A stretch of 64,000 bases of DNA from Buxus sempervirens. Lineage: Eukaryota > Streptophyta > Magnoliopsida > Buxales > Buxaceae. Location of the stretch: the NCBI GenBank assembly GCA_947561395.2, contig OX387186.1, positions 6,809,888 to 6,873,887 on the forward strand, in the 5' to 3' direction. Below, one piece after another: positions 1-9,945 of this stretch (the stretch's first letter is position 1; each line of letters opens with the position of its first letter). Made by a program: the position numbers and the translations under genes. Below the pieces are notes generated by a model that was not told the origin of the DNA, searched no databases, and saw only the letters and a program-made list of their open reading frames with translations.

Positions 1-46
1 TGGAGAGGAAGTAGGATTAGTAACCTCTTCACTTCCACCATTTCCA

Positions 47-1741
47 TCACTTAGCTTGAACATCAATTTCTTCATCCACATCCACATACACTGATTTTTC
101 TTTCTTTTCACTCTCATTCCAATCCCAACATTCTTCTTCATTGAACTTTACATCCCTACTTACAATAAGCTTCTTGGTGATGGGATTGTACAACTTGTAT
201 GCTTTTGAATTCTCACTATAGCCAATAAAAATGCATTTTTCAGATTTCTCATCCAACTTCTTTCTTCTTTCATCCGGCACATGAGAATAAGCAACACTTC
301 CAAAAATTCTCAAGTGACCAACACATGGCTTTTGTCCACTCCAAGCTTCTTGAGGTGTCATATCTTGAACACTTTTGGATGAAGCACGATTCAAAAGATA
401 GATGGCACATGACACGGCTTCAGCCCAAAAAAATTTAGGCACTCTTTTAGCTTTCAACATGCTTCTAGCCAAGTCCATGATTGTTCTATTCTTCCTTTCG
501 GCAACTCCATTTTGTTGAGGTGTATACCGAACAGTAAATTGATGTCTAATACCATTTTCTTCTAGAAAAGCCTCAAATTCATTAGACATATATTCAACAC
601 CACGATTGGAACGCAAAGTTTTCAATTTTAAACCACTTTGCCGTTCAACTAAGGCCTTAAAGCCTTTAAAACATCCAAATGCTTCACATTTTTCTTTAAG
701 AAAAAATACCCATGTTTTTTTGCTATAATCATCAATAAACGTAATAAAATACCGGTTACCTCCAATGGAAGTGGTGTTCATAGGCCCACAAAGATCCGAA
801 TGTATTAGCTCAAGTGGATTCTTTGCTCTCCAAGCCTTCCCAATCGAAAAAGAGCTTCTATGATGCTTTCCAAGTGCACATCCTTCACAAATGTTAGGCA
901 TACCTTCCACAATATTCTTCTTGCACATCAAGGACAAAGTCTTGAAACTCAAATGTCCAAAACGAAAATGCCATAACCATGATTTGTCTTTAATAAAAGT
1001 GTTGAGACAAGAACTAACTTCACTTCTAAACTTCAAGGGAAACAACTTGTTTTGGGTCATTCTCACCTTGGCTATGAGGACCCCAATCTTGTCTTGGATT
1101 TTACAAATATCTTCATTGAAATGGACCTTATATCCCTTCAAAAGAAGTTGTCCAACACTCAAAAGATTGTGCTTGAGGCTGGGCACATAGAAAACATTAG
1201 AGATGCACTTGGCTCCTTTCTTTGTTTGAACAAGTATATCACCATTTCCTTTCACCGAAAGCTTTTTCTCATCACCGGTTCTCGCTTCACTTTGAATTGA
1301 TTCATCCAAGTGTACAAACACCTTCTTATTTCCCGTCATATGATTACTACATCCACTATCAACATACCAAATTTCATCCAAGGTAACTTCTTGTACATTG
1401 CAAGTAAGAAATAAAGTATCATCTTCTTTACCTTGTTCCTTCTCATGCATGAAACTTGAATCTTTCTTGTTTTCTTCCGCCAATCTCTTCCTACAATACT
1501 TTGCAATGTGACCAAATTTGTGACAATAGTGGCATTGAACATGTGCAAAAGAACGTCCTCTCCCTCTTCCTCTATATGAAGAAGACTCACATTCATCTTT
1601 TTGTTTTTCTTGATGTCTTCCTTCGTTGCTTCTTCCTCTTCCACGATAAGAACCTATTCCTCCTCTTCCTCTAGAACCTCCTCTAAAAGAGACTTGAGTT
1701 TGAAATGCTTGCTCTAGAGGTGAAGAATCATATTGCTTCAT
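47..1741 (-). pseudogene. Copia-1 gag-pol segment: zinc knuckle, protease, integrase
   Basis: Open frame of 564 residues. An Arg/Gly-rich stretch precedes a CX2CX4HX4C nucleocapsid knuckle (C70-C83). The aspartic protease motif is WYVDSGCSNHM (D128). Then come the pre-integrase zinc site (H-H-C-C, about 258-288) and the integrase core. Of the DDE triad, D316 (HSDLCGP) and E415 (NGVAERKN) are present, but the middle Asp is Asn (N379, in LRSNRGVEY). That change should abolish integrase catalysis. The frame closes at 47 before any reverse transcriptase motif. Copia identity is certain; loss of activity is inferred. Confidence 0.88.
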
Positions 1742-1758
1742 ACGGACACTACAAAAAA

Positions 1759-1922
1759 AGTGACTTTTAGCGGCGGACCAAAACCGCTGCTAAAAGTCAA
1801 GCGACCGCCGCTAAAAGTCCTGCTGAACGACGCCTGTCCGCCGATGATTCGCCTGTCGCTGATTCTTTCAGCGGCGGTCTTTTTTACTTTTAGTGGCGGT
1901 TCAAGACCGCCGCTAAAAGTCA
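1759..1922. repeat. CACTA-1 left subterminal repeats
   Basis: Several direct and inverted copies of a TTTTAGCGGCGG / CCGCCGCTAAAA unit within about 160 bases of the left terminus; the right end (about 5790-5855) has matching copies. In characterised CACTA elements such repeats bind the element-encoded DNA-binding protein. A pyrimidine-rich, gene-free stretch follows to about 2570. Confidence 0.8.
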
Positions 1923-2579
1923 CTTATTTTCAATTTTTTTTTCCCTAGCCAAATCGACCCACTTTTGTTTTAATTTTTACAACCAGACCCCAAACCCCCC
2001 AAATTTCATCGACCCACTTTTCTTTTAATTTTTACAACCAGACCCCCACCCCCCAAATTTCTATTTTTACAAACAAACCACCCAACCCCACTCGTACGTG
2101 TACCCGACCCCCCACCCAACCCCCATCTCTTTCTTTTTCTCTCTCTTGCCCCCAAGTGCCTAAATTACACGATTAAGCCAAATAAAATAAAAAAATTTAA
2201 TTTGCAATTTGAAAAAAAAAACCATTAATTTGAAACCAGTACTTTCCATTACAATATTTAGTACCAAGCCACAAAAAAAAAAAAAAAAACCTTAAACTTG
2301 TTTCTTGACATTTGATGGTTTAAAATTCATCTACAAACCTTATCAGAAAAAACAGAAAAAAAAAAAATTTTGCTCACAACCATGATTTGATGCTTCAAAA
2401 CCCATCTCCAATTCTTCAAGCTCCACTGCAAAAATAGTCATCTCCAAACCTTCAAATTCATCTACATAAGTAGGATTTCAATAGTATGATTGCGAAAGTC
2501 AAAAAATGTCCATTATTTTACCATCAAAATTTCTACTTTGTATAGTTGATACAGAATGAAAGTATCATGAGGTTTATAC

Positions 2580-3031
2580 CTGGATGGAATGAGAGAATAT
2601 AAGGAATTATCCATATCTGCAGTGGCAATGGGTTATTTCCGGACCATTCAAAAGCTCGAAGAACCTGTTATTATAAAAGAACAGAAGTCAAATAAAATCC
2701 CTCAAGAACTTGTAGAAAATCGACTTGCTATTTAAAACAACAAAGAGCACTATATGAAAAGAGAAGCACTGATGTGTGTTTCCTGATAAAATGCTTTCCT
2801 ATTAAGATGATTTCTTGTGCTTCGGAATACAGAAAATGAGACACGAACAAACAATTAGTTCTTAAATTAAAACAAGACAGACACGCTCCAAAAACCTAAT
2901 AGGCCGCAGTTCAAATTTCAAAGCACTTAATTTTCACTTGCCTGATGATTGTAGAGATAACGGCGTATCTCCTCTTGGTGTTCTTTTGATAAGACTGCAT
3001 TCAGTGGCCCTGCTATGGATAGAGTAATAAC
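2580..3031 (-). pseudogene. Captured exons of an oxidosqualene cyclase (cycloartenol synthase-like)
   Basis: Two exons with splice signals. Exon 2942-3031 reads [19 protein letters not shown] then [11 protein letters not shown], the family segment just before the NEDGGWG repeat. Exon 2580-2664 reads VLRAFEWSGNNPLPLQIW then IIPYILSFHPG, a conserved block further along the same enzyme. The exon between them is missing, so this is a partial copy. The upstream exon ends CAG|GCAAGT, a GC-type donor; the second ends CAG|GTATAA. The intact enzyme cyclises 2,3-oxidosqualene in sterol or triterpene synthesis; these exons lack the catalytic DCTAE region and cannot encode an enzyme. Family call is firm, subfamily is not. 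Confidence 0.82.
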
Positions 3032-3271
3032 CTGTTTCATTGAAATGTATGATTGAAACTCATAACAGAAGTTATGCCTAGGTCTATTCTACGTCTATAT
3101 TCAATACTATGCCCCACAACCAAATATAGCGAATCTGAAACCCAACAGCTTGGATCAAATTATTTTGGTTCGATCCAACTTTCAGGAAAACTTGTGGGTC
3201 TATTCTATAAGGACCCACAAAAGGGATCATTTGGTATGAGTAGAAACCAGACTTCTTAAGGATCAAATTAC

Positions 3272-3362
3272 CTGGGATTGGTGCTTGTCAATTCTTCGGA
3301 TCAAACTAGCAGCTGCTCGTTGATTCAAGTGTTCAACTGTTCTTTGACAGACAATACTGAAC
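3272..3362 (-). other. Exon-like segment of unrecognised origin inside CACTA-1
   Basis: Bounded on the minus strand by TACAG| and CAG|GTAATT. One frame is open through all 91 bases, ending TVEHLNQRAAASLIRRIDKH-QSQ. Its position among four captured gene fragments suggests another captured exon. I do not recognise the family. Confidence 0.45.
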
Positions 3363-3449
3363 CTGTACATCAGGAACATGATCCAATGTAACACCATCAT
3401 GTGACCCAAAAAGACCCGTTCTGTACGGACTCTAAACCCTGATAGGTGC

Positions 3450-3450
<1 letters not shown>

Positions 3451-3482
<32 letters not shown>
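3451..3482. repeat. Poly(C) tract, 32 bases
   Basis: Uninterrupted run of C between the unrecognised exon and a retroposon-like insert in CACTA-1. Long pure C/G runs are rare in plant DNA and error-prone to sequence, so the length is approximate. Confidence 0.9.
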
Positions 3483-3516
3483 ATCCTCCTTTTAGGGGAA
3501 CATCTATATTTTCATT

Positions 3517-3778
3517 GGTACAAGCATATATACAAGGAGGACAAGAGGACTTATGCTTCTAAATATCAGTTATACACTTAAGACTTGCAAGGCTGTTGGT
3601 ACTGTTTTGGTCCTCTATTTGGGGTCCCCTGTTATGTTATGAATATCAGTTATAATAGTTAATTTTTACAGCTTAAGGTTAGGTAGGAAAAGCATGTACA
3701 TCCTATACTTGTTTTTGTAATCTCTGTTGGAAATACTAATACAAACTTCCCTTCTTCCAAAAAAAAAAAAAGTACATA
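3517..3778 (+). mobile_element. Short retroposon-like insert (SINE or LINE 3' end)
   Basis: A roughly 260-base segment ends in an A-rich tail (about 3759-3771) and is flanked by the 9-base direct repeat ATTTTCATT (3508-3516 and 3779-3787). That is the layout left by target-primed retroposition. The few bases between tail and repeat are untidy and no pol III A/B box is evident, so the class is uncertain. Confidence 0.4.
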
Positions 3779-4050
3779 ATTTTCATTTTCTATCTTGAGA
3801 GGTCTTGTGAGTAAGTGAAGTAAGCGTTCAAAAAATGAAATGTATGATTGAAACTCATAATAGAAGTCAATACTAATTACTTATCAATACATTATTTACT
3901 TGTCATTACACTTACAATTATTTAGATTTGCAATACTAAGCTTCAATAGGAACAACGAGAAGTCATCTAACTTGTCATTGTTGAAAGACAAGGTAACTTG
4001 TTGAAGTTCTGCATTTATTTATATGTCATGCAACAAAAGGTGGACCGTAC

Positions 4051-4129
4051 CTGATTGCCTTTATATCTCTCTCTCTTGAGTTGCTTTGATCTTTGGCTGA
4101 AGGTTTTGCATCGCCAGAGTTGAATCAAC
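4051..4129 (-). pseudogene. Captured exon of an ALB3/Oxa1/YidC-type insertase
   Basis: Flanked by ACAG| and CAG|GTACGG, this 79-base exon reads VDSTLAMQNLQPKIKATQER. It matches the highly conserved segment of the thylakoid insertase ALB3 that in the family continues into Y-x-G-N-Q. Here a GAGA tetranucleotide is added inside a GA run, so the frame shifts to a stop right after the motif. The intact protein inserts light-harvesting proteins into thylakoid membranes; this is a non-functional exon copy inside CACTA-1. Confidence 0.78.
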
Positions 4130-4544
4130 CTGTATGTATAATGAATTTTATTATATGATGGCATGTAGCATTATCAAGAGAAATGGATAACAGAAAAGGA
4201 AACAGATTGGAGTTTAACATACCCAATGTTACATCATCTAAAATAAAAAATTAAAATATAGCATAAATTAATCAAAATCCTAATGCAAATAGTTAAAATA
4301 TATGATTAGCAGTTTATAAACTGGTTTGACATTGATACACAAAATCACAAAATATTTGACAAATAGTAGCAGCAGGCTAACCTTCTCACAAATCATTTGT
4401 GCGGCATCCAAAATATCACTTATGCTTCCCGTGCCCGTAGCACATGCTCTCTGCCCTTGCCACTCACCCCAGTAGTGCTCCTATCTCTCTCCATGCACCC
4501 ACTTACCCCTTAAAAAAAGTCTAGCAAGGGCACAATCAACTCAC

Positions 4545-4860
4545 CTTGACCTCTCTATGAGAAAGAAACTTCCCCAAGCTGTGGAGAACCATCCTCAAAT
4601 CTTCAACCTAAAAATGAAGATAGGAATTCTATTAGCCCTATTAAAATTTACCAAGAAGGATAATTGAAAGATTGTGTCATACCTTGATGTAGCCCACTCA
4701 GATTCAATTGAAAAACCTCAAATCTTCAACCTGGAAATGAAGATAGGAATTCTATTAGCCCTATACCAGTCTTAGCATAAAATTTACCAAGAAGGATAAT
4801 TGAAAGATTGTGTCATACCTTGATGTAGCCCACTCGGTTTCGATCGAAAAACCGGAATGC
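4545..4860 (-). pseudogene. Captured EF-hand exons of an RSA1/EMB1579 (CARP1/DBC1-like) gene
   Basis: Exon 4819-4860 reads AFRFFDRNRVGYIK and exon 4545-4607 reads VEDLRMVLHSLGKFLSHREV-K. Both have consensus acceptors and donors (AAG|GTATGA, AAG|GTGAGT) and splice in frame. The joined peptide matches the degenerate EF-hand of the large plant nuclear protein known in Arabidopsis as RSA1/EMB1579, a CARP1/DBC1 relative; I place it from memory of that family. The intron between the exons has a partial tandem duplication that includes a damaged second copy of the first exon. Only a few per cent of the host protein is represented. Confidence 0.6.
4593..4852. repeat. Tandem duplication of about 123-137 bases
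   Basis: Segment 4593-4715 is repeated at 4716-4852 with substitutions and a short indel. Both copies include the intron 5' splice site and part of the 42-base exon. The left copy of the exon is degraded. Confidence 0.85.
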
Positions 4861-5037
4861 CTGTAACAAATATGAAAAGCAGATCAAAGAAACTAATTAA
4901 TATCCCCAATTAACATGCACGAGCAGAAGACAGTACAGAGGAAATGCAATAGAAATGTCCAAGATAATACCTACAACAGTTCCTTGTCAACAGCAGCCTC
5001 CTTCACGATTCATTCCATTCTCTATCTCTCACTTCGC

Positions 5038-5667
5038 TTATATCACTTTCAGGCTTCTGCTCTGTCTCTGTAGTTTTCTTGTCAGTCTTGTCCTGCTTGG
5101 AACTTTCTTTTTCATATTTGTATATGAAGTGCTACAATCATGTACAGAGCACTTCTCTCCGAGGTTCCTCAACACCATATGCAATGCACTAGCTGATATC
5201 AAGCCATTCTTGTCCTTATCGTACATCTCAAATGCATCCTGGAGTTCCATGGGCTCCATCTCGCCCTTTGTGTCGCCATTCACTCCTCCGCAGTGAAGAT
5301 CCGCGAACTCATTCAGATCGATGAATCCATCGCTGTCGGTATTGATCTCCTCCATCATCCACTTTGACTCCTCTGGCGCCACCTCATTGCTGAGAGCGCG
5401 GAGCACATCGACGAGCTCTGCGGCGGAGATCTTCCCATCGCCATTGCTGTCGAACCGTTTGAAAACCTTCTCTAGCTCCTCCTCATTGTCCAAATACACA
5501 GAAGGTTTCGAACTAGGGTTTCCATTCGCACTTTCTAGTATCGTCTCTCTCGAAACGTTGTGCTTTCTCCGGTCAGGATTTCGATTGAAGAAGGTCTTGT
5601 GGCTGTTCAGTTTGGTTTGGTTTGGAGGCTCGTTTATAGAAGCGATGGAAGGGTTTACACTGGTCAC
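5038..5667 (-). CDS. Calmodulin-like EF-hand ORF captured in CACTA-1
   Basis: An unbroken 209-residue frame. Loop 1 (D73-E84, [12 protein letters not shown]) has all Ca2+ ligands. Loop 2 (109-120, [12 protein letters not shown]) has Asn in place of the first Asp. Loop 3 (150-161, [12 protein letters not shown]) has lost the position-12 Glu. The family motif LGEKCSV-DC leads into a fourth loop in the usual four-EF-hand CML, but here homology stops at about residue 178 and a basic 31-residue tail of unrelated sequence follows. It is therefore a CML26/27-type coding sequence truncated before EF-hand 4, inside a transposon. Such proteins are cytosolic Ca2+ sensors; two altered loops and a lost fourth suggest weak function at best. 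Whether it is expressed is unknown. Confidence 0.62.
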   Translation of the reverse strand: MTSVNPSIASINEPPNQTKLNSHKTFFNRNPDRRKHNVSRETILESANGNPSSKPSVYLDNEEELEKVFKRFDSNGDGKISAAELVDVLRALSNEVAPEESKWMMEEINTDSDGFIDLNEFADLHCGGVNGDTKGEMEPMELQDAFEMYDKDKNGLISASALHMVLRNLGEKCSVHDCSTSYTNMKKKVPSRTRLTRKLQRQSRSLKVI

Positions 5668-5870
5668 AACGCGTTTTTAGCCGCGAGAGAGACGGAGAGA
5701 AGATAGCTTTCGCAAGGAGAGAGATTAGGGAAAGAGAGGTGGAGAGAAGATAGAGAGAATAGGTCAGAAAGATATGGAATGGTTTAGGATGACTTTTAGC
5801 GGCGGTCATTAAAAGACCGCTGCTAAAGGTCTACTAAACCCCGCCGCTGAAACCCGGTTTTTTTGTAGTG

Positions 5871-6477
5871 GGAGTTCATGGGATTGAAGTGATCCCAACA
5901 AACTCTCCACCGACAATGTGGACAAATCTTTTGATTCTTCAATTGCAACAACAATGGACTCAAATTTTCGAGTCAAGCTTCTCAGAATTTTCTCCACAAT
6001 TCTTTGATCTTCAACTTTCTCTCCATTTACCCTCAATTGATTCACAATGGAAACCACCCGATTAAAATAATCTTCAATGGATTCCGAATCCTTCATCTTT
6101 AGTGTCTCAAACTCACTTCTAAGGGCTTGTAATCTCACCATCTTTACTTTATCATCACCTTTGTATGATGCATAAAGTACATCCCATGCTTCCTTAGCTG
6201 AAATCACCAACGAAATCCTTTCAAAGATAACCTCATCTACCGCTTGATAGATGAAAAACAATGCTTTCTTGTTCTTCTTACGATTCTCTTTCAACTCAGT
6301 GAGTTGCTGTTGAGTGAGGTTGTTGAATCAACTAGTTCTACATATCCGGTCTCAACAATATCCCATAAATCTTGAGATCCATACAATACCTTCATTTGGA
6401 TGCTCCATTGGTTGTAATTCTTGCCATTGAATCAAGGAATTAAGTTGTGGCTGCAACATGTTGTTGTTGGAAGCCAT
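5871..6477 (-). pseudogene. Copia-1 gag
   Basis: Starts ATGGCTTCC at 6477, just after the primer site, and encodes a UBN2-type Copia gag (WDVLYASYKGDDKVKMVRLQ, then YFNRVVSIVNQLRVNGE). The frame breaks at least twice near the start: once around 6435 before NGKNYNQWSIQMK, and once around 6325 where a missing base separates ELVDSTT from the LTELKENRKK block. The rest is open up to the CACTA-1 junction, across which the frame continues into the zinc-knuckle region. Confidence 0.85.
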
Positions 6478-6494
6478 GATTTACTTTCAACTTA

Positions 6495-6506
6495 GCTCTG
6501 ATACCA
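6495..6506 (-). other. Copia-1 primer-binding site (initiator Met tRNA)
   Basis: TGGTATCAGAGC on the minus strand, three bases inside the LTR end. It is complementary to the 3' end of plant initiator methionine tRNA, the usual Copia primer. Confidence 0.9.
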
Positions 6507-6509
6507 CTT

Positions 6510-6907
6510 TGTTGGGATGAAACCAACAGGTTGGAGGGATGAGGACAAAAAACTCAAGAGAAAGTGTGCTCTTGATGCTAGAAACTTCAAGAAAAGAAGC
6601 CTGACATATTACCCTACAATAATGGCCGGAAATTTCATTGATTCATTTCATGAGGAAGAAGATACAAGACTTAGTTTCTCCTACTACATTCAAAAACGAG
6701 ATTTGACTAACTTAACTAATCAACACATTCCAACACAATAAACCCAACTACTTAAGCATCAAACATAAAGATAGCAACCAACTATTACATTCTCCAAGTG
6801 ACAATTAATACTAGCTAACAACTCCCACTAGAGACTAGCTTATAGACCATAGCAACTATACTCAAACTTAATACACCCAAGAAAGTGTCTAGCTTAAACT
6901 TCTAACA
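6510..6907 (-). repeat. Copia-1 5' LTR
   Basis: 398 bases bounded by TGTTGGG and TCTAACA (inverted TGTT/AACA ends). The inner end abuts the primer site. The outer end abuts GLR coding sequence that matches the second GLR copy. Confidence 0.85.
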
Positions 6908-9255
6908 TCCTCAACATCTGCCGCTGGTGTTGAAGCTGGAAACTGACCATGGGACTGTTGGGATCGAAATTCTAACATTCTAACATCCTCTACATCCTCA
7001 ACATATGGGACTGTTGGGATCGAAATTTCCTTAGTAAGTTAACAAGGTATAGTAGAAAGGCAATCGTCGAAGTACACCCACTGAGAAGAAACAGTCCCCA
7101 GAAGCTATGGAGGGTTAAGATTTCACTTTCAAACCTTGTTGATTTTGAACCACCCTGGGACAGAGACCACTTCTTTTCTATTCTCGCTATCGTCCCATTC
7201 TCTGATAGTCTCAGAATAGCTTCTGAAAGGTCGGTTGCTATAGGAGAGCCTTGTGGAAAGACCTGCAAGTATAACATAAGATGTGAATCAGAGCAACTCT
7301 TATTTATTGTTTTGCTTTTTCTGTGTGTTAGTTACCATTTTGCCAAATCTAGCATAAAATACCTATTCATGAATATATAGGTTCTCCCAAACTACTTACA
7401 AATCCGAATCCTCCAAATCTGTAGGTCGGTTTTATGGCAGTATATCGTCCACGGTTCTCGGGGCGAGAGAGGTAGTATTTTTGATAGTTAAGTTCAATGA
7501 AGGCAGCTTTGACAGCTCCATTTCTGAATTCCTCTGGGAAGTCATTTTCACTTTTAACACGCTTTATGTTCTTTTCATTGAAACCAACAACTTCTTGTAA
7601 GTAATTCGTAACAAATGGGTCGCCATCACAAGCAACAGCTGCATTTTCCTTCTTCAGAGATTCAACCTCTATCATGGTTGGTTCAAGGCGCTGGACTGTG
7701 AGCAGGGACGTGAGACTGGCAGTGTAACTGGAGTTCAAGACCAACACCACGAAGAGCCACACCACCATGACAGCTTTAGTATAGTTGCTACGAACATTTT
7801 CTCCTGTAGGATGGATTAATATGAGTATGAAATCATGAATTCCTAAGAAAATGGGACAGACATTTTATCTTATGAATTTCTCAAAAAGAAAAAGAAATGG
7901 TGGATTGTGCTTACTGTGTGCAAAAAAAAGAGTGGAGATGGTGAACCACAAGGCACTAAAAAATTGATTCCTCCGTGGTCCTCTGAACTCTGGATTGGAT
8001 CCATGTTCCAAAAACCATACAATGAACATTGTGTAGATGACCATGGCACCTGTCATTAGCCACACCTCTGTGGTGAAAGGCTTCATGAACATCCATGCCT
8101 TCTGAGATTCTTCCGACTTCAGCGGGACTAGCAAAGAAAGGCCGGATTCTACAAATGGCTGAGTGAATTCCACGTATTTAGTTCGATTGGCTTGGATTGT
8201 TTTCATCACCGACCACGGCATCAAAACTCTTCCATCAACAACAACGCACAAAACGAATTACACAATCTTTAATAAATCAAAGAATAAGGTGGCAAAGAAG
8301 AAACCAAAAGAGCAAAATAAGATCGTGAAAAGTGAAAAACATTCCCAGTCCTGTCATTACAGAGTCAAAACTAATGCATTTGAAAGGGGCTCTCTCATGG
8401 GGATTAGTCAACTTTTACAAATTATCCGAATTTCATGGAAGACTTCTCATCAAACTATCATGTCCACAAACGAATTTTCATTCTGGTTCATTGTCTGGAG
8501 GTAAGCTGAAAGTTACAAGAGACGCTCAATGATATCCAGACCAATGTCCTAAAACCCAGACCATGTATAGAACAGGAGAGGGGACTAGTGGTTCAAACAA
8601 AGAGAACTGGGATGGATCACAAACAGTAGTAAAAATCCAAAATATTACAGGTCAATCCAGTTGACACCCCTTTTTACCATTTTTTAACTGTCTATATTGG
8701 TTTTATAATCAAAGAAAGACAAGCATTTGAAATGAACCAGGGAAGAATCTGTTGACATTTTGCAACCAGTGAATCCGGTCTGGTTTTATTTGGTCAGTCA
8801 CCTTCATCCACATGGATTGTAGACTGAAAACCAAATCATCCAGAAGAAGCTTAAAAATGTGTGTTTATGAAGCAAGGGAAGATCTGTGAGGCTTAAATCA
8901 ACATATAGTTATGAATCAGTACCTTGTCATGGACCCGATAGACGAGATCGTCATAGGAGCCATTGAACGGCTTATATTCAATGACTAGCGTATAGTTTAA
9001 GAGCTTCACAGCAGCCTCAAAAACATCAATGCAGAAACCTGAAACAAACGGCTTGTTTGGATTCTCAGTTGGCATCACCTTGACATACTTATCGAATATG
9101 GCATTACCCTGAACGCCAATCTTCATTGGCTTTGTATCAGTAGGCATCACCCATCCTTTTGGGACTTCTTGAAAGTCCCCTGGCCAATCCACGGGACCAG
9201 ATGAGATGCCCATCTTCACACCTCCATTCCCCTGATCCCTACTCTTGTTCACAGG
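6908..9255 (-). pseudogene. GLR2-type glutamate receptor-like pseudogene, truncated at both ends
   Basis: Exon pieces, 5' to 3': 8923-9255 (S1 ligand-binding half, [19 protein letters not shown]), 7915-8228 (rest of S1, M1 and pore, [16 protein letters not shown]), 7400-7803 (M3 with [17 protein letters not shown], and S2) and 6908-7262 (end of S2, M4). Homology to the second copy stops at 9255 beside a MITE, so the whole amino-terminal domain is gone. Exon 7915-8228 has one extra base after VVGD relative to the second copy (314 against 313 bases), which shifts the frame. The last exon carries a short local duplication around 6950-7022 and is cut at 6908 by Copia-1. Functional channels are tetramers gated by amino acids; this copy cannot be. 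Confidence 0.9.
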
Positions 9256-9259
9256 TATT

Positions 9260-9612
9260 GGTAAAGTTTTGAATTTTAACTTTTAGTATACCTTTATCAA
9301 AATAATTAATTTTTAGTGTAATTTCATTATTATAAATCACCTATTCCAAGAATGCCCTTACATCACTTATCCAAATGGCTTGTACAAGTCATTTATTCAT
9401 AGTACAAGTCATTTTATTGACTTGTACAAGTTAATTTATTGACTTGTACAAGTCTAAAATGATTTGTACAAGTCAATTTATTGCTTATAGAAGTATCAGA
9501 AGTAAGTTGTATAAGGGTATTTTTGAAAGAATCTTTTTGTAATAGTGGAATGGTATTAAAAATTAATTATTTTGATAAAGATGTACTAAAAGTTAAAACT
9601 CAAAACTTTGCC
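9260..9612. mobile_element. MITE with ~60-bp terminal inverted repeats
   Basis: Left end GGTAAAGTTTTGAATTTTAA is the near-perfect reverse complement of the right end ..AACTCAAAACTTTGCC, and similarity runs about 60 bases inward. The interior is AT-rich with several copies of TTGTACAAGTC and no coding sequence. No clear target duplication was found, so the superfamily is open. It lies exactly where GLR homology ends. Confidence 0.8.
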
Positions 9613-9945
9613 GACTAAATCTTAAATAGTTTGATAAAGTACCATTAAAAATTAATTTCCTTTTTAGATGTTGATGCTATAATCCAATTATCTCGTCTAA
9701 TTGTTAAATAATATTGCAAATATAAAAATTATTTTTTTCTAATTTATAATGCATCCGTATTTAAAAACAGAAGTACCTTAAATTACAATTTTTTTATTTT
9801 TGTATTGTGTAACACAGGTGTTGCCTGGATGATGTAAGGTGGCCTATCAGAGATTCCGAGTAGCTTGTCATAGAGAATCTTTATCTACAATCTGATTTTC
9901 TTGATGAATGGAGATTGGAGAAGTCAGGCCCTCAAATAATACTGC
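9613..9945. other. Intergenic, no gene seen
   Basis: AT-rich to about 9810. From there to 9945 the sequence is less AT-rich and lies just downstream of the second GLR stop codon, so it probably includes that gene's 3' UTR. Confidence 0.5.

Larger units (their letters stand above)
1747..5870 (-). mobile_element. CACTA-1: non-autonomous Pack-CACTA carrying host exons
   Basis: Begins CACTACAAAAAAAG at 1747 and ends TTTTTTTGTAGTG at 5870. It is flanked by GGA on both sides (1744-1746 and 5871-5873), the 3-bp duplication expected of CACTA elements. Both ends carry subterminal copies of a TTTTAGCGGCGG motif in direct and inverted order. There is no transposase ORF, so it needs enzyme from elsewhere; CACTA-2 in this window shares the subterminal motif and is a candidate family relative. 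On the minus strand it holds, in order, a calmodulin-like ORF, RSA1/CARP1-like exons, an ALB3 exon, an unrecognised exon and oxidosqualene cyclase exons. Confidence 0.93.
1..6907 (-). mobile_element. Copia-1: Ty1/Copia LTR retrotransposon, split by CACTA-1
   Basis: Minus-strand Copia element that enters from the left edge. Reading 5' to 3' it has a 5' LTR (6510-6907), a Met-tRNA primer site (6495-6506), gag (5871-6477), then after the nested CACTA-1 (1747-5870) zinc knuckle, protease and integrase (47-1741). Reverse transcriptase, RNase H and the 3' LTR should lie left of the window. Removing CACTA-1 and one GGA copy rejoins gag in frame as ...SHELRMKQYD..., so CACTA-1 hit a continuous gag. 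Copia-1 itself sits in the last exon of a GLR copy: the next bases after its LTR (TCCTC, 6908-6912) are GLR coding sequence and should be the 5-bp TSD. Confidence 0.9.

Noticed and set aside
3263-3484. Open frame starting with a polyglycine run
   Set aside because: The glycines are only the translated poly(C) tract; the supportable part is the spliced segment 3272-3362.
5321-5680. 119-codon plus-strand frame
   Set aside because: Antisense shadow of the calmodulin-like ORF with no recognisable domain.
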